Below, in pieces: positions 21,878-22,928 of a DNA stretch of 22,928 nucleotides. Source of the DNA: an uncultured Anaerolineaceae bacterium (lineage in GTDB: Bacteria; Chloroflexota; Anaerolineae; Promineifilales; Promineifilaceae); the NCBI GenBank assembly GCA_937967805.1, contig CALBTC010000202.1:1-22928 (forward strand), read 5' to 3'. Positions within the stretch are counted from its first letter, which is position 1. The number at the start of each line of letters is the position of its first letter. The notes beneath the pieces are model-generated. The model was given only the letters and a program-made list of their open reading frames with translations. It was not told the origin of the DNA and did no database searches. The translations under genes were made by a program, and so were the position numbers.

Positions 21878-22336
21878 ATGAAATTTATCAAGCTCTTGTT
21901 GATAACGTCCGTTCTGTTCGGTTTTGGTTTGACTGCCTGTTCCGGGCAAAGTGAGCCAGAAAACGAGGAGGAGCCAACTGTTCAGGGTCCAGCACTCCTC
22001 ATGTTTTACACCGACAACTGAGCGCCCTGACAGGCGATGACACCCATCGTGAATGGGTTAGAAGAAGAATTCTCTGGACAGCTCACTGTGCAGCAACTAA
22101 ATGCAGAAGAAGTAGAAAATGCCCAGTTGATGCAGGAGTACGGCTTGCGTGGCCATCCATCCTTTGCTATTTTGACGGAAGATGGCCGACTTTCGAAAAC
22201 CTTCTTTGGACCACAAAGTGAAGCCCAGCTACGGAAAGCAATCCAAGCCATAGTGCCTATATCAGAATCACCCATAGGTTTTCGTATATCCACTATTAGA
22301 TTAACCAACCCACTGAAACCAATAGCAAGGAATTAA
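21878..22336 (+). CDS. Selenocysteine-containing thioredoxin-like lipoprotein (U-A-P-U active site)
   Basis: The frame from ATG 21878 (GAGG nine nt before it) runs to the stop at 22336, giving 152 residues if two in-frame TGAs are read as selenocysteine. The lipobox L-T-A-C gives Cys21, followed by an acidic linker. The thioredoxin domain then reads P-A-L-L-M-F-Y-T-D-N-U48-A-P-U51-Q-A-M-T-P-I-V. The TGAs (22019-22021 and 22028-22030) sit exactly at the two CxxC cysteines. After them the frame continues as good thioredoxin: L-T-V-Q-Q-L-N, Y-G-L-R-G-H-P-S-F with cis-Pro94, and E-D-G-R-L-S-K-T-F-F-G. A SECIS-like hairpin follows the second TGA. The last 25 residues extend beyond the usual fold. 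A pseudogene is unlikely, because two random stops would not fall on both catalytic positions while the rest stays intact. Selenocysteine genes are not in the window, so the reading remains inferred. Confidence 0.82.
22042..22058 (+). promoter_or_regulatory. Candidate bacterial SECIS hairpin
   Basis: ACCCAT (22042-22047) pairs with ATGGGT (22053-22058) around loop CGTGA, giving a 6-bp stem with a 5-nt loop whose second base is G. The loop begins 18 nt after the second TGA and 27 nt after the first. As I recall the bacterial SECIS model, it asks for a G in the first two loop bases and a UGA-to-loop spacing in the range of about 16-37 nt, so one hairpin could serve both codons. A competing stem CGATG/CATCG (22035-22049) also exists. 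Folding was done by eye. Confidence 0.55.
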
Positions 22337-22399
22337 AATTTATCCCTAAAATGGGCACAACTTTTTTCCGCTTCGTCGCACAAAAAATAGCCTCCAGCA
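22337..22399. other. Short convergent intergenic spacer
   Basis: This is an AT-rich spacer between the selenothioredoxin gene and the convergent partial gene. I see no convincing terminator hairpin and no repeat. Confidence 0.4.
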
Positions 22400-22928
22400 T
22401 CACCCACCTCCCATTTGTTGCCACACCTCAAAACGGCCGTTCCCTGTCCGATGCCTCTTCCAATACAATTCCCGCTCCGGATCACGGCCGTACGCTCTCG
22501 CTGCCAGCTTACCGTTTGGAAAATAAATCTTCTCTGGCTGACGCGTCTCACTCGTTCCCCCGCCGTTCCCCGGCATCCCTTTCATAACCAGGTCTTTGAG
22601 TTCGCGATTGATCCGCTTCTGCCGGCCCCGTGGACGGTGCCGGTGCTGCCCGATATAGCTATTGGGCAGCTGCCAGGCCAGATAGATTTTTCCCTTCTTG
22701 CCTTGCTGGCCACGATAATCCTTTAGTTCAAATAATGCCTGCCCTTTTGCCCAGGCACGGTTTTCTAGATTCTCCTTTGTCGATTTTTCCCCGACGGCAA
22801 AATTCGCCTGTACCTCAACGCCAACCTGTTCTTCATAGGCCCGCTGGCTGGACCGCCCCACCCCGCTTAGTTCGGCCATCGTCTCGCGGGCAATAGGCTT
22901 GACTTGGCCACCGTGACACGTTTCTTTC
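22400..22928 (-). CDS. Unrecognised basic protein, partial (5' end outside window)
   Basis: The frame is open through the right edge, so 175 C-terminal residues are visible; an internal ATG lies at 22879. I do not recognise a family. Near the visible start, the segment I-A-R-E-T-M-A-E-L-S-G-V-G-R-S-S-Q-R-A-Y-E looks like a helix-turn-helix of the kind found in DNA-binding or plasmid-type replication proteins. A lysine-rich stretch with R-P-R-G-R-Q-K-R-I-N-R-E-L follows, then a Gly/Arg-rich tail with two copies of the ACGGCCGT palindrome. It is convergent with the selenothioredoxin gene. DNA binding is a guess; function open. Confidence 0.6.
   Translation of the reverse strand, partial: KETCHGGQVKPIARETMAELSGVGRSSQRAYEEQVGVEVQANFAVGEKSTKENLENRAWAKGQALFELKDYRGQQGKKGKIYLAWQLPNSYIGQHRHRPRGRQKRINRELKDLVMKGMPGNGGGTSETRQPEKIYFPNGKLAARAYGRDPERELYWKRHRTGNGRFEVWQQMGGG

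Larger units (their letters stand above)
411..22491. repeat. Highly iterated palindrome ACGGCCGT (HIP-like), about 33 copies
   Basis: Exact octamers start at, for example, 411, 1042, 1082, 1150, 1170, 2842, 3311, 3604, 3952, 4038, 4269, 5091, 5467, 7470, 8682, 10684, 10776, 10930, 11881, 12118, 12452, 15744, 15854, 15902, 16620, 16696, 16995, 17424, 19321, 20028, 20942, 22433 and 22484. Most are flanked by A on the left and T on the right. They lie in genes on both strands and in all three frames (read as T-A-V, N-G-R or R-P), so the signal is in the DNA and not in the protein. Counted by eye; a few may be missed. Confidence 0.9.

Noticed and set aside
21878..22030. Reading the gene as a simple pseudogene with two nonsense mutations
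   Set aside because: Both TGAs fall exactly on the two catalytic cysteine positions, and the rest of the frame, lipobox, ribosome site and fold are intact.
22019..22030. TGA reassigned to tryptophan or glycine in this organism
   Set aside because: TGA ends several solid genes here (stops at 13908, 17263, 18603 and 21864), and Trp or Gly at both catalytic Cys positions would make no sense.
22035..22049. Alternative stem CGATG/CATCG as the SECIS
   Set aside because: Its loop ACACC has no G near its start, unlike the neighbouring ACCCAT/ATGGGT hairpin.
22370..22402. Reading the partial right-edge gene through its TGA as another selenoprotein
   Set aside because: The sequence after TGA is basic and meaningless, with no homologous feature or hairpin; TGA is taken as the true stop.
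1..22928. CRISPR arrays, insertion sequences, rRNA or tRNA genes
   Set aside because: No regularly spaced direct repeats, transposase frames, or RNA gene signatures were seen on either strand.

Overview
The window looks like the chromosome of a free-living, aerobic or respiring bacterium, most likely a member of the Chloroflexota (inference). The reasons are the set of lipoproteins with proline/threonine-rich linkers, a CcmF/CcmH/CcdA/ResA mixture, zinc-ribbon and PCYCGC proteins, DUF2085 and DUF1573 proteins, and an extraordinary over-representation of one 8-base palindrome, ACGGCCGT. I count about 33 exact copies by eye, against roughly 0.35 expected for a random octamer. TGA is used as an ordinary stop by several genes here.

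Layout. (1) 1-628, minus: the first 209 codons of a membrane-anchored TlpA-type thioredoxin that runs off the left edge. (2) 807-1142, plus: a small cysteine/histidine-rich unknown, convergent with 1199-1639, minus, a cupredoxin lipoprotein. A terminator built from two copies of the palindrome lies between them. (3) 1754-11578, minus: a tightly packed run of 13 genes, with overlaps or gaps of under 20 nt except one of 47 nt. In transcription order it holds a CCAHH membrane protein, an unknown lipoprotein, a CcdA-like thiol-electron transporter, a DUF1573 protein, a DUF2933 protein, a ResA/CcmG thioredoxin, CcmF, CcmH, a CcmI-like zinc-ribbon protein, two membrane-anchored unknowns, a PCYCGC lipoprotein and a second DUF1573 lipoprotein. 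This is a cytochrome c maturation and extracytoplasmic thiol-redox operon. (4) 11579-11790: a divergent promoter region with a cop-box-like operator and a repeated motif. (5) 11791-13200, plus: a tandem heavy-metal-associated (HMA) copper chaperone, a YHS-domain protein and a DUF2085 membrane protein. (6) 13248-18605, plus: a NarL-type response regulator, its histidine kinase, an SGNH-like protein, a YdjM-like membrane hydrolase, an atypical response regulator and an unknown. (7) 18618-20738, plus: a CopB-type copper ATPase followed by a strong terminator. (8) 20861-22336, plus: two paralogous membrane-attached c-type cytochromes followed directly by a thioredoxin-like lipoprotein. (9) 22400 to the right edge, minus: the C-terminal part of an unrecognised basic protein.

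The most exciting item is the thioredoxin-like lipoprotein at 21878-22336. Its reading frame holds two TGA codons placed exactly where the two catalytic cysteines of a thioredoxin CxxC motif belong (U-A-P-U, codons 48 and 51). A small hairpin with a G in its apical loop follows at a distance fitting a bacterial SECIS element for both codons. Ordinary gene calling splits or loses this gene. It is best read as an extracytoplasmic selenoprotein thioredoxin with a UxxU site, encoded right after two cytochromes c and near the cytochrome c maturation and copper-handling genes.

How the genes may work together (inference): the CcdA-like protein passes electrons out to ResA/TlpA-type thioredoxins and perhaps to the selenothioredoxin. 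These keep apocytochrome and copper-ligand thiols reduced. CcmF/CcmH ligate haem onto cytochromes such as the pair at 20861-21866. The cupredoxin, HMA, YHS and CopB proteins manage copper. Four intergenic regions share a short motif (GCCWWWTGGCCTA) that could tie several of these genes into one regulon.
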